Under the pieces are notes generated by a model. It searched no databases and was not told the DNA's origin. It was given only the letters and a program-made list of their open reading frames with translations. The position numbers and the translations under genes were made by a program. Source: DASZQL01 sp964391865 (GTDB taxonomy: Bacteria; Planctomycetota; Phycisphaerae; Phycisphaerales; UBA1924). From it: a stretch of 64,000 nt of DNA. Of this stretch, positions 9,166 through 18,028 are shown one piece after another (the stretch's first letter is position 1; each line of letters starts with the position of its first letter). The stretch covers positions 372,001-436,000 of the forward strand of contig CAYMNQ010000001.1 in assembly GCA_964391865.1 (NCBI GenBank), given 5' to 3'.

Positions 9166-9411
9166 TTCTTTCTCCACTCCCTGTGCGGCGATGTCTCGCC
9201 GAGGATCGAACCGGGTCGTCGTGCCGGGCGGCGTGCGTCGATGAGGCACACGCGGACGCGGGCGACGATCCACTTCAACTGTGCACCGATCTGTACGCGG
9301 CGGCCAGCGCGGGGATGCACGCAGGAGCAACGCGCGCGGTTCTCGGACGGCGTGCGCGGGAGGGTTCTCCCGCGTTCAACCCGATAAGAGGGCGTCACTC
9401 GGCGCGGGCGT

Positions 9412-10080
9412 TCAGTTCCGACGTTCACGGCGCCGGAGCCGCAAAGCGATCATGAGGAACGGCGCTCCAGCCGGCGCGGGGACGATCGCCGCGACGAGGT
9501 GGAAGGATCCGACTTTTTCCCCCGACGGGAGCGGGGACGAGGTTGAATCCGCGCGCAGGAGGTACTCGCCCGGTTCCAGCGCGTACTGCGTGATGATCGT
9601 GTCGTCGATCACGAGCACGTCGACTCCGGGGCCTTGCAGGAGGATGCTCGCCACGCCGCCGGCGACGGCGTTGAAAGCGAGCGTGGTCGGCTCGCTCAGC
9701 GAGAAGGTGACCTCGAAGAAGCTGAACGAGGATGCGAAGAGCGCGTCATTGTTCGCCAGCGCGAAGCTGAACCCGGCGGCGGAAATGTTCGTTGCCGAGA
9801 GCGTCGAACTCTGCTGCGCTTCGGCGCTCGCGAGCCCGCTCACGGGATCGGTGATCAGCCACGACGCCGCCACCGACTCCGCGAAGGGGTCGAACGCGGG
9901 AGCGAAGCGGAAGAAATTCTCGCCGCCCTTGCCCTCGGCGGGGCGCGCTTCGGCGAAGACCTTGCGGTTCTGCGAGTGGTAGTCGAAGGACTGCGCGCGT
10001 GCTGTCGCGGGCGCGAGGCATAGCGTCACGGCGATTGTGATCGAGCGGCAGTGCACAACGGATCGGATCGGACTGTTCAA
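9412..10080 (-). CDS. Secreted protein with PEP-CTERM-like sorting tail
   Basis: The product is about 222 residues from a probable TTG start at 10080 (AAGAGAG upstream). The hydrophobic segment ITIAVTLCLAPATARAQ reads as a signal peptide. The tail is IVPAPAGAP, hydrophobic helix, RLRRRERR. The start is uncertain: the nearest in-frame ATG at 10182 would place about 45 residues before the signal. The body has no recognised motif. Confidence 0.68.
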   Translation of the reverse strand: MNSPIRSVVHCRSITIAVTLCLAPATARAQSFDYHSQNRKVFAEARPAEGKGGENFFRFAPAFDPFAESVAASWLITDPVSGLASAEAQQSSTLSATNISAAGFSFALANNDALFASSFSFFEVTFSLSEPTTLAFNAVAGGVASILLQGPGVDVLVIDDTIITQYALEPGEYLLRADSTSSPLPSGEKVGSFHLVAAIVPAPAGAPFLMIALRLRRRERRN

Positions 10081-10136
10081 ACAGAACTCTCTTGCGCGGA
10101 GCGGTTGGTGGTTCCTTGCACTGACCGGAGGACCGG

Positions 10137-10847
10137 TCAGTGGCACGTCGATCCCTCGCGCCGGCGACGGGCGGCGGTGCACGCGCCGATCAGCAGGAGC
10201 GCAGCGGCGCCGGGCGTGGGCACCCGGCCGTATTGGAGGTGATCGACTTCCCAGTCCTGGCTGAACTGCATGAAGACTTCGATGCGGGAGATGCCGGCGT
10301 CGGAGATGTAGCCGAAGAAGCGGTCCTCGGCGGTGGTGCCGATGATGGCGCCGTCGCCGAGATTGGCGGCGGTGGTGGAGTCGAGGAGCGCGCCGCCCGG
10401 GCCGTAGACGTTGAAGGTGACGGGCCCGAAGCCGAAGGCGCCGCCGAGGACCGCGCCGACATCGGTCCAGACGATGCCGACGTGGGTGGGCAGCCCGCCG
10501 AGCGTGGCTTCACTGAAGTTGAAGCCGAGGAGCGTCTGAACCTGGCCGGTGAAGTAGGAGTGGCCGCCCGTGCCGCTGCCGTCGATGGCGCCGTCGTCGG
10601 CGTCAACGGAATCCGTGAGCGTGCTGGGGCCGACGACCGTGCCGGTGGAACTCACGCCGGGGGTATTGAGCGAGCCGTCCTCGAACGTCTCGAGGTGGAA
10701 GTACTCGGGGAACGCGACGCCGTTGAAAGGGCTGTCGGCGAAGCTGAGGTAGGGCGAAGGGCCGAGCAACTGGGCGTGCGCGGTGGATGCGCTGAACAGA
10801 AGGCCCGTACCGATGGCAAGACGGACGAACGGCTTGGCGAGAATCAT
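10137..10847 (-). CDS. Secreted protein with PEP-CTERM-like sorting tail
   Basis: The product has 236 residues from ATG 10847, which has AGGAGAAAGA upstream. The signal peptide MILAKPFVRLAIGTGLLFSA ends at AHA. The tail is RVPTPGAAA, hydrophobic helix, RRRREG. The body is Gly/Asp-rich and beta-like (DSVDADDGAIDGSGTGG, RIEVFMQFSQDWEVDHLQ), as in planctomycete secreted proteins of unknown role. The frame stays open upstream to 11420, but that part is antisense to top6B and is not coding. It is the first of the six-gene run. Confidence 0.78.
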   Translation of the reverse strand: MILAKPFVRLAIGTGLLFSASTAHAQLLGPSPYLSFADSPFNGVAFPEYFHLETFEDGSLNTPGVSSTGTVVGPSTLTDSVDADDGAIDGSGTGGHSYFTGQVQTLLGFNFSEATLGGLPTHVGIVWTDVGAVLGGAFGFGPVTFNVYGPGGALLDSTTAANLGDGAIIGTTAEDRFFGYISDAGISRIEVFMQFSQDWEVDHLQYGRVPTPGAAALLLIGACTAARRRREGSTCH

Positions 10848-11049
10848 GGCTCTTTCTCCTGTGCCCGGCGCGTGCGGCGGCGGGTGACTCCGAGAAAGAG
10901 TGTACCCCGCCGGTCCGGAGTACAAAAGCGAAATCCGGATGATTCTGACGGTCTTCGTGGGAGTTTCACGATGATGCTCGGGCCGGCGCGTGGGTCTGTA
11001 GACTGCCGGTGATTCGATTGAACCCACTCGCCACGGAGGGCGAAGACTG

Positions 11050-13347
11050 ATGCCAGACTCGGCCACCTTGACTCCCCCACCACCCGCCAAAGACCGAAAG
11101 CCCAGCGCGCTACCCAGCGCGCCCAAAGCCACCGCCGAGACGATGGCGGCGAAGCAGCGCGATATCTCCGTGTCGGAGTTCTTCGCGAAGAACCGGCATC
11201 TGCTGGGCTTTGACAACCCGCGCAAGGCGCTGCTCACCACGGTGAAGGAAGCCGTCGACAACTCGCTCGACGCGTGCGAAGAGGCGGGGATTCTGCCGGA
11301 GATCACCGTCGTCATCGAAGATTTGCAGCCCGATCGCGCGGCGAACGCGAAATCGTCGAAGTACCGCGTGACGGTGGTGGACAACGGGCCGGGGATCGTG
11401 CGCAAGCAGGTGGAGAACATCTTCGGGCGGCTGCTCTACGGCTCGAAATTTCACCGGTTGAAGATGTCGCGCGGGCAGCAGGGCATCGGTATCTCCGCCG
11501 CGGGCATGTACGGGCTGATCACCACGGGCAAGCCGATGTTCATCCAGACGCGCCCGGACGCGAAGAAGCCGGCGCACCACATCGAGCTGGCGATGAACAC
11601 GAAGACGAACCGCGCGGAAGTGACGGTCGATGAAGAGACCGACGACTTCCCGCTGCAGCGCCTGCGGAATCTCACTCCCGGCACGCGCGAGCTCGACGCG
11701 AAGAGCGAGTTCCTCTCGCCGGAAGCGTACCGCACGGGCACAAGCGTCACGATCGAACTCGACGGCAAGTACCAGCGCGGGCGCGGCAGCGTGGATGAGT
11801 TCCTGGAACTCACGGCGATCGCGAACCCGCACGCGCGGATTGTCTTTGTGCCGCCTTCGAGATTCACCACGGAGGACACCGAGAGCACAGAGTTGGAGTT
11901 GGAGTTTGGAAAGAAGCGGAAGAAGAAGGGGATTGAGACAGCGGACGACGGCGGCGCGGGCGGGGCCGCCGCTTCGGTGACGCGCGCCGGATCGAGCGCG
12001 CCCGGCTCCGATTCTGATCCACAGTCCGACTCTTCGCTTGCTACGTCCTCGGTGGGCGCCGTGCTCTCCGTGGTGAATTCCGAAGCCGAAGGCGTGATGA
12101 TCTTCCCGCGCGCGGTAGACGAGCTGCCGATCGAGACGAAGGAAATCCAGCCGCACCCGCGGGGCGTGGAGCTCGGCATCCTGCTGCAGATGCTGAAGGA
12201 AGCGGAGGCGGAGAGGGCCGGCACCACACTGTACAACTTCCTGCAGGAGAAATTCTCGCGCGTGTCGTCCGCCACGGCGGCAGCGTTCTGCGAGAAGATC
12301 GGTGTGACAAGCCGCACGAAGGTCGGCGACATCGATCACCCGCGCGCTGAGAAGTTGTTCAAGGAGATGCAGGAATCGAAGCTGCCGCCGCCGCCGACGG
12401 ATTGCCTTGCGCCGATCGGCGTGCGTCAGTTGCTCGCGGGATTGTTGAAGGGGGTGCGCGCGGAGTTCTACGCGGCGTCGAGCCGCGAGCCGGATGTGTA
12501 CCGCGGGCGGCCGTTCCTGATCGAAGCGGCGATCGCGTTCGGCGGGGAATTGCCGGGCGATCAGCCGTCGCGTGTGATCCGCTTCGCCAACCGCGTGCCG
12601 CTGCAGTACCAGCAGTCGGCGTGCTCGAGTTTCAAGGCGGTGACGGAGACGAACTGGCGGAACTACGACCTGCAGCAGCCGCGGGGGAACGCGCCGGTCG
12701 GGCCGCTGGTCATCATGCTGCACATGGCGAGCGTGTGGGTGCCCTTCACCAGCGAGAGCAAGGAAGCGATCGCCGACTACGACGAGATCCGCAAGGAGAT
12801 GAAGCTCGCGCTCATGGAGTGCGGGCGGAAGCTCGGCACGTACCTGCGTAAGCGCCTCAAGATGAAGCGCGAGAGCGAGCGGCGCGACGTCTTCGAGCGC
12901 TACATCGGCGAGGTGGCGAAGGCGATCAACGCCATCACGGGGGAGGACGCGAAGAAGCTGTACGACGCGCTCTTGGCGCAAGCGAAGAAGCGCACCGCCG
13001 TCGCGGACCTGAAGCTCGACGAGGACGGCAAAGCGGTGAAGGACGAGGACCCGGCGGATCAGGATGGCGTGATTATTGTCGAGACGGGGCGCCCCGACCG
13101 CGCGGGCGTGCCGGCGCGATCCGAGGGCACCGGCGGGCAAACTCCGGCAGCCGCCGCACCGAAGGCCGCAGGCGCGCCGGAGACGCGCGGGGCGCGAGCC
13201 CCGTCGAAGCCGCTCGAGAAAGCGGAGGGCGGCTCCGAAGGTGCCCCGAACACGCTCTTCGGCGATGATCCGCGCGCGGGCGGGGCGAAGAAGAAGGTCA
13301 TGAAGAAGATCCTCGTCAAGAAGAAGGTGCTGAAGAAAAAGCGGTAG
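11050..13347 (+). CDS. top6B: DNA topoisomerase VI subunit B (GHKL ATPase)
   Basis: The 765-residue protein has the GHKL ATP-binding motifs KEAVDNSLDA (66-75), VDNGPGI (110-116) and SRGQQGIGISA (140-150), followed by the topo VI-B transducer region (CLAPIGVRQLLAGL, FANRVPLQYQQSACSSF). With subunit A it forms a type IIB topoisomerase that relaxes and decatenates DNA. ATG 11050 has GGAGGGCG upstream. Residues about 272-343 are a low-complexity insert that coincides with a palindrome-ended element in the DNA (11862-12078). The last ~100 residues are disordered and end in a lysine-rich tract. Topo VI is typical of archaea and uncommon in bacteria. Subunit A is at 14610. Confidence 0.95.
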   Translation: MPDSATLTPPPPAKDRKPSALPSAPKATAETMAAKQRDISVSEFFAKNRHLLGFDNPRKALLTTVKEAVDNSLDACEEAGILPEITVVIEDLQPDRAANAKSSKYRVTVVDNGPGIVRKQVENIFGRLLYGSKFHRLKMSRGQQGIGISAAGMYGLITTGKPMFIQTRPDAKKPAHHIELAMNTKTNRAEVTVDEETDDFPLQRLRNLTPGTRELDAKSEFLSPEAYRTGTSVTIELDGKYQRGRGSVDEFLELTAIANPHARIVFVPPSRFTTEDTESTELELEFGKKRKKKGIETADDGGAGGAAASVTRAGSSAPGSDSDPQSDSSLATSSVGAVLSVVNSEAEGVMIFPRAVDELPIETKEIQPHPRGVELGILLQMLKEAEAERAGTTLYNFLQEKFSRVSSATAAAFCEKIGVTSRTKVGDIDHPRAEKLFKEMQESKLPPPPTDCLAPIGVRQLLAGLLKGVRAEFYAASSREPDVYRGRPFLIEAAIAFGGELPGDQPSRVIRFANRVPLQYQQSACSSFKAVTETNWRNYDLQQPRGNAPVGPLVIMLHMASVWVPFTSESKEAIADYDEIRKEMKLALMECGRKLGTYLRKRLKMKRESERRDVFERYIGEVAKAINAITGEDAKKLYDALLAQAKKRTAVADLKLDEDGKAVKDEDPADQDGVIIVETGRPDRAGVPARSEGTGGQTPAAAAPKAAGAPETRGARAPSKPLEKAEGGSEGAPNTLFGDDPRAGGAKKKVMKKILVKKKVLKKKR
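11862..12078. repeat. Inverted-repeat element inside top6B, read in frame
   Basis: ATTCACCACGGAG (11862-11874) is matched perfectly by its complement at 12066-12078. Imperfect complementarity continues inward (GAGCAC, CCGAGGAC) and outward (CTTCGA/CTTCGG). The 217-base interior is translated as Lys/Glu-, Ala/Gly- and Ser-rich filler at a point where topo VI-B homologues would be continuous (expectation from the family). This suggests a non-autonomous palindromic element that left the reading frame open. Confidence 0.65.
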
Positions 13348-13381
13348 CGCGGGGGCGGGGTGAGAGGGAGATCCGGCCGTG

Positions 13382-14518
13382 CTAAGAAGCCTGCTCCGCG
13401 CTCGGCTCGGGTGCGCGCTGCGCGCCATCACGCCCGGGCTTCACGAAGCCGTTCTCGGGGCGGACCACTTCGACGCTCGTGGGGTACGCGAAATCAACGC
13501 CTTCTTGCGCGAATTGTTCGAAGAGGGCCAGGTTGATCGCCTGCTGGATATCCATGTAGCGGTTGTAGTCGGGCGAGAGGACGAAGTAGACCGCCTCGAA
13601 ATCGAGGGAGTACGCGCCGAAGCTCTTGAAGTGCGCTCGGTCGAATCGCACGCCGTCCTTCTGGGACTTGATCGCTTCTTCGATCATCCCGGGGATACGG
13701 CGGAGGAGGCCGATCGGCGTCTCGTAGATCACGCCGAGGGAGAAAGAGACGCGGCGTTCCGCCATGCGTTTGTAATTCTGTATGCGGCTGGCGACAAGGT
13801 CGGTATTGCCGAAGACCAGCTGCTCGCCCGAGAGAGCGCGGACGCGCGTGGTCTTGATGCCGATGTGCTCGACGGTGCCCATCTTATCGCCGACGATAAT
13901 GAAATCGCCGAGGACGAACGGCTCATCGACGAGGATGCTGATGGAGGCGAAGAGATCGCCCAGGATGTTCTGCGCGGCGAGGGCGACGGCGATGCCTCCG
14001 ACGCCCAGCCCGGCGATGAGAGGGGTGACCTCGATGCCGAGGTTCTGGAGTGCGAGCAGCGCGATGATCGAGAGGACGACCGCCATCCCGATGGCGCGGA
14101 GCACCCCGGCCCCGCCCGCGAGGCGCGAGCGTGCATCTCGCCGGGCCGCCTTCTCGCGATCGATCAGCGCTTGGACGCCGCCATCGACCAGCACGCTGCC
14201 GATCAACGCGAGCTGGACCGCCAGGCCGATCACCATCGCCGCTTCGACCGGTCGATGCGCCCACGCGGGGACGTCCGGCCCTTGCAGCACGATTCGGGCG
14301 AGCAGCGGGATCAGCAGCCACACTCGGATCGAGCCGATCGTCGCCGCGAGCACATCGTCCCACTTCGCCGGGGTGCGCTCCGCGCGTCTGCGCAATCGCT
14401 TCGCGGAGAGCGAGACCACGAGCCCGAGAACGAACCACATGCCGACCGCCAGCCCGGCGCGCGCCAGCCATGGCCACGCGGCGATCAAGATTCCCTCGGC
14501 TTGTGACAATTCCGTCAT
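13382..14518 (-). CDS. MscS-family mechanosensitive channel
   Basis: The 378-residue membrane protein has three N-terminal hydrophobic segments, then an MscS pore-lining helix and beta-domain: GVGGIAVALAAQNILGD is the TM3 signature and DEPFVLGDFIIVGDKMGTVE the following beta domain. A cytoplasmic domain with LGVIYETP follows. MscS channels release solutes on hypo-osmotic shock. ATG 14518 has AGGGAGGCGAG upstream. The gene lies on the opposite strand between top6B and top6A and has no evident link to them. Confidence 0.9.
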   Translation of the reverse strand: MTELSQAEGILIAAWPWLARAGLAVGMWFVLGLVVSLSAKRLRRRAERTPAKWDDVLAATIGSIRVWLLIPLLARIVLQGPDVPAWAHRPVEAAMVIGLAVQLALIGSVLVDGGVQALIDREKAARRDARSRLAGGAGVLRAIGMAVVLSIIALLALQNLGIEVTPLIAGLGVGGIAVALAAQNILGDLFASISILVDEPFVLGDFIIVGDKMGTVEHIGIKTTRVRALSGEQLVFGNTDLVASRIQNYKRMAERRVSFSLGVIYETPIGLLRRIPGMIEEAIKSQKDGVRFDRAHFKSFGAYSLDFEAVYFVLSPDYNRYMDIQQAINLALFEQFAQEGVDFAYPTSVEVVRPENGFVKPGRDGAQRAPEPSAEQAS

Positions 14519-14609
14519 CTCGCCTCCCTGTGTGGAACAGCGGCGCCCAGCGACATCGCGGCACGGGCCCACGATACACTACGCGCGACGATGGCAAAGG
14601 AGTGCCCCC

Positions 14610-15746
14610 ATGGCCAAAAAGATCGCCGCCGGCTCATCTTCCACGCGTGTGAAAGAGCGTGACGCCACGACCCTCAACCGCATCACGGACCTCGCCGAGA
14701 ACGTGGCGAAGAGTGCGCTCGGCGGGCGCGAGCCGGTCGTCGAGATCCCCACGCGCACGAAGTCGAACACCATCTGGAACAAGAAGCGCGGCATCCTTCA
14801 GATGGGCGACACGAAGTCCGAGCGCGAACTCTTCAACCTGAACCAGGCGAAGCAGTTCATGCAGACGATGCTGCACGGCAGCAGCATCAAGGACCTGATC
14901 GACGCCGACAAAACGCTCAGCCTGCGCGCCATGTTCTACAAGGGTCTGCACACCGTCGCCGGCACGAAGGAGAAAACCTTCGCCGACCAGGACGAGTCCG
15001 ACGGCATCCTCGAAGACCTTGAAGTCTCCCTCGGCGTGCTCCGCGAGGAGTTGCACATCTTCGCGAAGAAGGCCGGCACGATGGTGGGCAACATCACCAT
15101 CGTTGACTCGGGAGACGAGATCGACTGCCGGCGGATGGGCAGCGGCGGGTACGCGATCCCCTCGATCGTCGAGCCCGATGTCATCCAGTTCAAGAAGTGC
15201 GACGCGAAGTTCGTCCTGCACGTCGAGAAGAACACCGTCTGGTCGCGCTTCAACGAAGATAAGTTCTGGCAGAAGCACAATTGCATTCTGACCGAAGGCG
15301 GCGGGCAGCCGCCGCGGGGCGTGCGGCGGCTGCTGAAACGGCTCAACACCGAGCTGAATCTGCCGATCTACTGCCTGCTCGACTGCGACCCGTGGGGGCA
15401 TTACATCTACAGCGTGATGAAGCAGGGGTCGATCTCGCTGGCGTTCGAGAGTGAGCGGCTTGCGATCCCCGACGCGAAGTTCATCGGCATCCGCGCGAAG
15501 GACTACAAGGCGTGCGAACTGTCGGACGATGTGCAGATCATGCTGAACGACAACGACATCAAGCGCGCCAACGAGATCGCCGCGTACCCGTGGTTCGCCG
15601 GGCACAAGGGCTGGCAGAAGGAGATCCAGGGCCTGCTCGACAACGGCTTCAAGATGGAAGTCGAGTCGCTGATCACGAAGGACATCAGCTACGTGACGGA
15701 GGAATACGTGCCGGCGCGGCTGAAGGCGAAGGATTGGCTGGAGTAG
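14610..15746 (+). CDS. top6A: DNA topoisomerase VI subunit A (Spo11-like)
   Basis: The 378-residue protein has the winged-helix catalytic segment SLRAMFY with the probable active-site Tyr110, and a Toprim domain with VEKNTVW (glutamate near 204) and DCDPWGHYI (about 258), which supply the Mg2+-binding acidic residues. It makes the double-strand break in the type IIB reaction. ATG 14610 has AAAGGAG upstream. The open frame extends back to 13782, but that portion is antisense to the mscS gene and is not coding. Subunit B is encoded 1.3 kb upstream on the same strand, so the holoenzyme is complete here. Confidence 0.95.
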   Translation: MAKKIAAGSSSTRVKERDATTLNRITDLAENVAKSALGGREPVVEIPTRTKSNTIWNKKRGILQMGDTKSERELFNLNQAKQFMQTMLHGSSIKDLIDADKTLSLRAMFYKGLHTVAGTKEKTFADQDESDGILEDLEVSLGVLREELHIFAKKAGTMVGNITIVDSGDEIDCRRMGSGGYAIPSIVEPDVIQFKKCDAKFVLHVEKNTVWSRFNEDKFWQKHNCILTEGGGQPPRGVRRLLKRLNTELNLPIYCLLDCDPWGHYIYSVMKQGSISLAFESERLAIPDAKFIGIRAKDYKACELSDDVQIMLNDNDIKRANEIAAYPWFAGHKGWQKEIQGLLDNGFKMEVESLITKDISYVTEEYVPARLKAKDWLE

Positions 15747-15764
15747 CCGAGTTTCGACGCCTCT

Positions 15765-16133
15765 TCATCCGAGCAGATTCTGCAGCCCCGGCATGTCGGG
15801 CAGCCCGAGTTCCTTCGCCTTCCGCTGCGCTTCTTCGCCCACCATCTGTCGCACGCGCACGAGCGCATCGTTCGTCGCGTCGCGGATGAGCGCCTGCGCC
15901 ATCGCGCGGCCGCCCTCGCCGTGCTGGAGACCCGCGACGAGCGCCGGGTCGAGCGTGACATCGAGCACGGTCATCTGCCCGTTCACGGTGACGCGCACCG
16001 CGCCCGCGCCGGCGGAGCCGGTGACGTGGATCCGGTCGAGTTTCTCGCGGAACTCCTCCGCCGCCTGCTTCAGGCGGTCTTTGTCTTTCATCAGGGCGGC
16101 GAGTTGGCCGAGGGCTTTGAATTGGTCGAACAT
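15765..16133 (-). CDS. ybaB: YbaB/EbfC nucleoid-associated protein
   Basis: This 122-residue protein matches YbaB/EbfC along its length: an N-terminal helix with MFDQFKALGQLAALMKD, the VTGSAGAGAVRVTVNGQ core, and a C-terminal DMPGLQNLLG. Family members are small dimeric DNA-binding proteins. It follows dnaX on the same strand, as in many bacteria. No clear ribosome binding site precedes ATG 16133; the upstream sequence is a low-complexity heptamer array. Confidence 0.93.
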   Translation of the reverse strand: MFDQFKALGQLAALMKDKDRLKQAAEEFREKLDRIHVTGSAGAGAVRVTVNGQMTVLDVTLDPALVAGLQHGEGGRAMAQALIRDATNDALVRVRQMVGEEAQRKAKELGLPDMPGLQNLLG

Positions 16134-16142
16134 GGGAATTGG

Positions 16143-16170
16143 CTTGGGGCTTGGGGCTTGGGGCTTGGGG
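16143..16170. repeat. Tandem heptamer CTTGGGG x4
   Basis: Four exact copies of CTTGGGG lie directly upstream of the ybaB start, in the 160-base gap after dnaX. Nearby are two copies of GGAAGGC and a pyrimidine-rich block (16255-16290) starting TGGCTCCAAACT. The same 12 bases recur at 19687. Confidence 0.8.
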
Positions 16171-16295
16171 ACGAGAGGACGGAAGGCGGAAGGCGCACGG
16201 GTTCAAATGTACACGGCGAACGGCGCATTGCGGTCTCGCGCTGCAATCGCTCGATTGGCTCCAAACTCAACACTCGAAGCTCAAAGCTCCTCGCC

Positions 16296-18028
16296 TCACG
16301 CTTCTTCGCTCGGCGACACGTCCACAATCCTCGCATCAAACAGTTTCATCGCGTGCTGGACCAGCGGATTCTGCTCGGCCTGGCGGACGAGTGTGGCTTC
16401 GATGACGCGCTGGGGCTGCGCCGGGGCGGCGCCGGCGGGGGCGTCAACCTTGAACTCGACGCGCACCGGCGTGCCGGCCGCCTTTTCGAGCCACTCGCGG
16501 AACTGCTCGGCGCGGGGCTTGAACTGCGCGAGTTCGCCCGCGGATTTCACGAGCAGCGTCGCCACCCCGCGTTCGACGCCCTGCAGGCGCACCGAATCGA
16601 CGAGCGCGAGCAAAGATGGCTTTGCTTCGACCATCGCGCGGACGCGCGCCCAGATGCCGGCGGGATCAAGGTGGCCCGGCACTCCGTGCCGGGTCTCTGT
16701 CTTCAGGCTTTCGGGTTGAGGAGCCGATGATTCACCCGGCACGGAGTGCCGGGCCACCTCGGATTCGGTCGCTCGCTGTGATTCATCCGGCGGTCGCTCG
16801 ATCGTCGCCGCGTCGCCCGCGGGTTCGACCGGCGCCGCCGTCAGCGTTTTTTTACCGGGGCACTCCGAGACGCGGCCGGCGGCGCAGCGGGTGCGGAAGC
16901 GGCCGCGATGGTCACCGGGGTCCCCCCCCGCCCCGCGAGCAGCGCCGCGACGTCCGCGATCTTCTCCGTCATCGCCAGCCGCACGAAGAGCGCATCGATC
17001 ACCGCGCGGGGCGAGCTGCTCGTCTTGGCGAGCCGGCCGACGTTTTCGCAGAGCGCGATCATGTGGACGATGCCGGCGGCGTCGAAGCGCTTTGACTGCT
17101 CGACCGCGTGCGCGCGGGTGTCGGGCGTGAGTTCCACCAACTTGGTTTCATCACCGCACGCGGCGATGACGAGAAGATCGCGGAGCCGTTCGACGAGCGA
17201 CTCAACGAGTTGATCCGCCGTCACGCCGCCCGCGAGGAGCGCGTCGACAACTTCGAGCGATGTCTTCGCGTCGCCACGCGCGAGCGCGTCGATCAGGTCC
17301 GCCACGCGCTGGCGCTGCGGCAAGCCCAGCAGCGATTCCAGCAACTCGACCGACAGCGCCGTGCCTTTCTCTTGAGCCGCAATCAGCCGATCGAGCAGCG
17401 AGAGCGCATCACGCATCGACCCGTTGCCCAGACGCCCGACGGCGTGGAGCAGGTCGTCGTCCGCCTTCACCTTCTCGTCCTTGCAGATCGCTTTCAGGTG
17501 CCCGGCGATCTCCGCCGCGGAGAGGTTGCGGAAGTCGAATCGCTGGCAGCGCGACTGGATCGTCGCCGGAACTTTCTGCGACTCGGTCGTGCACAGGATG
17601 AACTTCACATGCTCGGGCGGCTCCTCCATGGTCTTCAGAAGCGCGTTGAACGACGCCCCCGAGAGCATGTGGACCTCGTCGATGATGTACACCTTGAACT
17701 TGCCCCTCATCGGGCGGTAGACGCTCTTGGAGATCAGGTCGCGCGTTTCCTCGACCTTCGAGTTGCTGGCGGCGTCGATCTCGATCACGTCGGTGTCCTG
17801 CCCGGTCATGATGAGCTGATCGACCTCGGCGGAGCCGCCGGCGAGCGCCTTGGCGAAGAGGCGGGCCATGGTGGTCTTGCCCACGCCGCGGGTGCCGACG
17901 AAGAGATACGCGTGGGCCACGCGGTTCTGCGCGATGGCGTTGAGCAGCGTGCGCGCGATGGACTCCTGCCCGACGACTTCGTCGAATGATTGCGAACGGT
18001 ATCGGCGGGCGAGGACGGTGTAGGCCAT
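16296..18028 (-). CDS. dnaX: DNA polymerase III tau/gamma subunits, with apparent -1 frameshift
   Basis: From ATG 18028 (GGAG upstream) the zero frame encodes 395 residues and stops at 16841; this is the clamp-loader gamma form. It has Walker A GTRGVGKTT (about 45), DEVHMLSG and the sensor-1 region CTTESQKVP. A second frame (to 16296) encodes the tau C-terminal domain (LLALVDSVRLQG, EQFREWLEKAAG, NPLVQHAMKLFDARIVDV). The frames meet at A AAA AAA (16853-16847), so a -1 slip gives a 577-residue tau. The usual Cys4 zinc module after Walker A is absent: the sequence runs KALAGGSAEVDQLIMTGQDT with no cysteine. The tau linker contains a perfect 25-base inverted repeat. A sequencing error is a less likely explanation of the frame change. 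Confidence 0.92.
16670..16758. repeat. Perfect 25-base inverted repeat inside the dnaX tau region
   Basis: Arms at 16670-16694 and 16734-16758 are exact reverse complements separated by 39 bases. Each arm is itself palindromic around CCCGGCAC-TCC-GTGCCGGG. The element is translated in the tau frame as ARHSVPGES...RHGVPGH, in the linker between the frameshift site and domain V. Confidence 0.85.
16847..16866 (-). promoter_or_regulatory. Ribosomal frameshift site of dnaX
   Basis: On the minus strand, GTA AAA AAA CGC TGA ends the gamma frame. The heptamer A AAA AAA is a classic -1 slippery sequence, and a -1 slip continues as ACG CTG ACG into the tau frame. A GGAG (16866-16863) lies nine bases upstream of the run, like the Shine-Dalgarno-like stimulator of E. 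coli dnaX. GC-rich sequence follows. Transcriptional slippage on A7 would give the same products. Confidence 0.8.

Noticed and set aside
10848..11420. 191-codon N-terminal extension of the 10137-10847 gene
   Set aside because: The extension overlaps top6B on the other strand, and a signal peptide with a good ribosome binding site begins at 10847.
11110..13431. 773-codon minus-strand frame over top6B
   Set aside because: It is antisense to a well-supported topoisomerase subunit, and its product is low-complexity with no motif.
13782..14609. In-frame 276-codon extension upstream of top6A
   Set aside because: It is antisense to the MscS-type gene and is Ser/Arg-rich. ATG 14610 with AAAGGAG gives the normal N-terminus.
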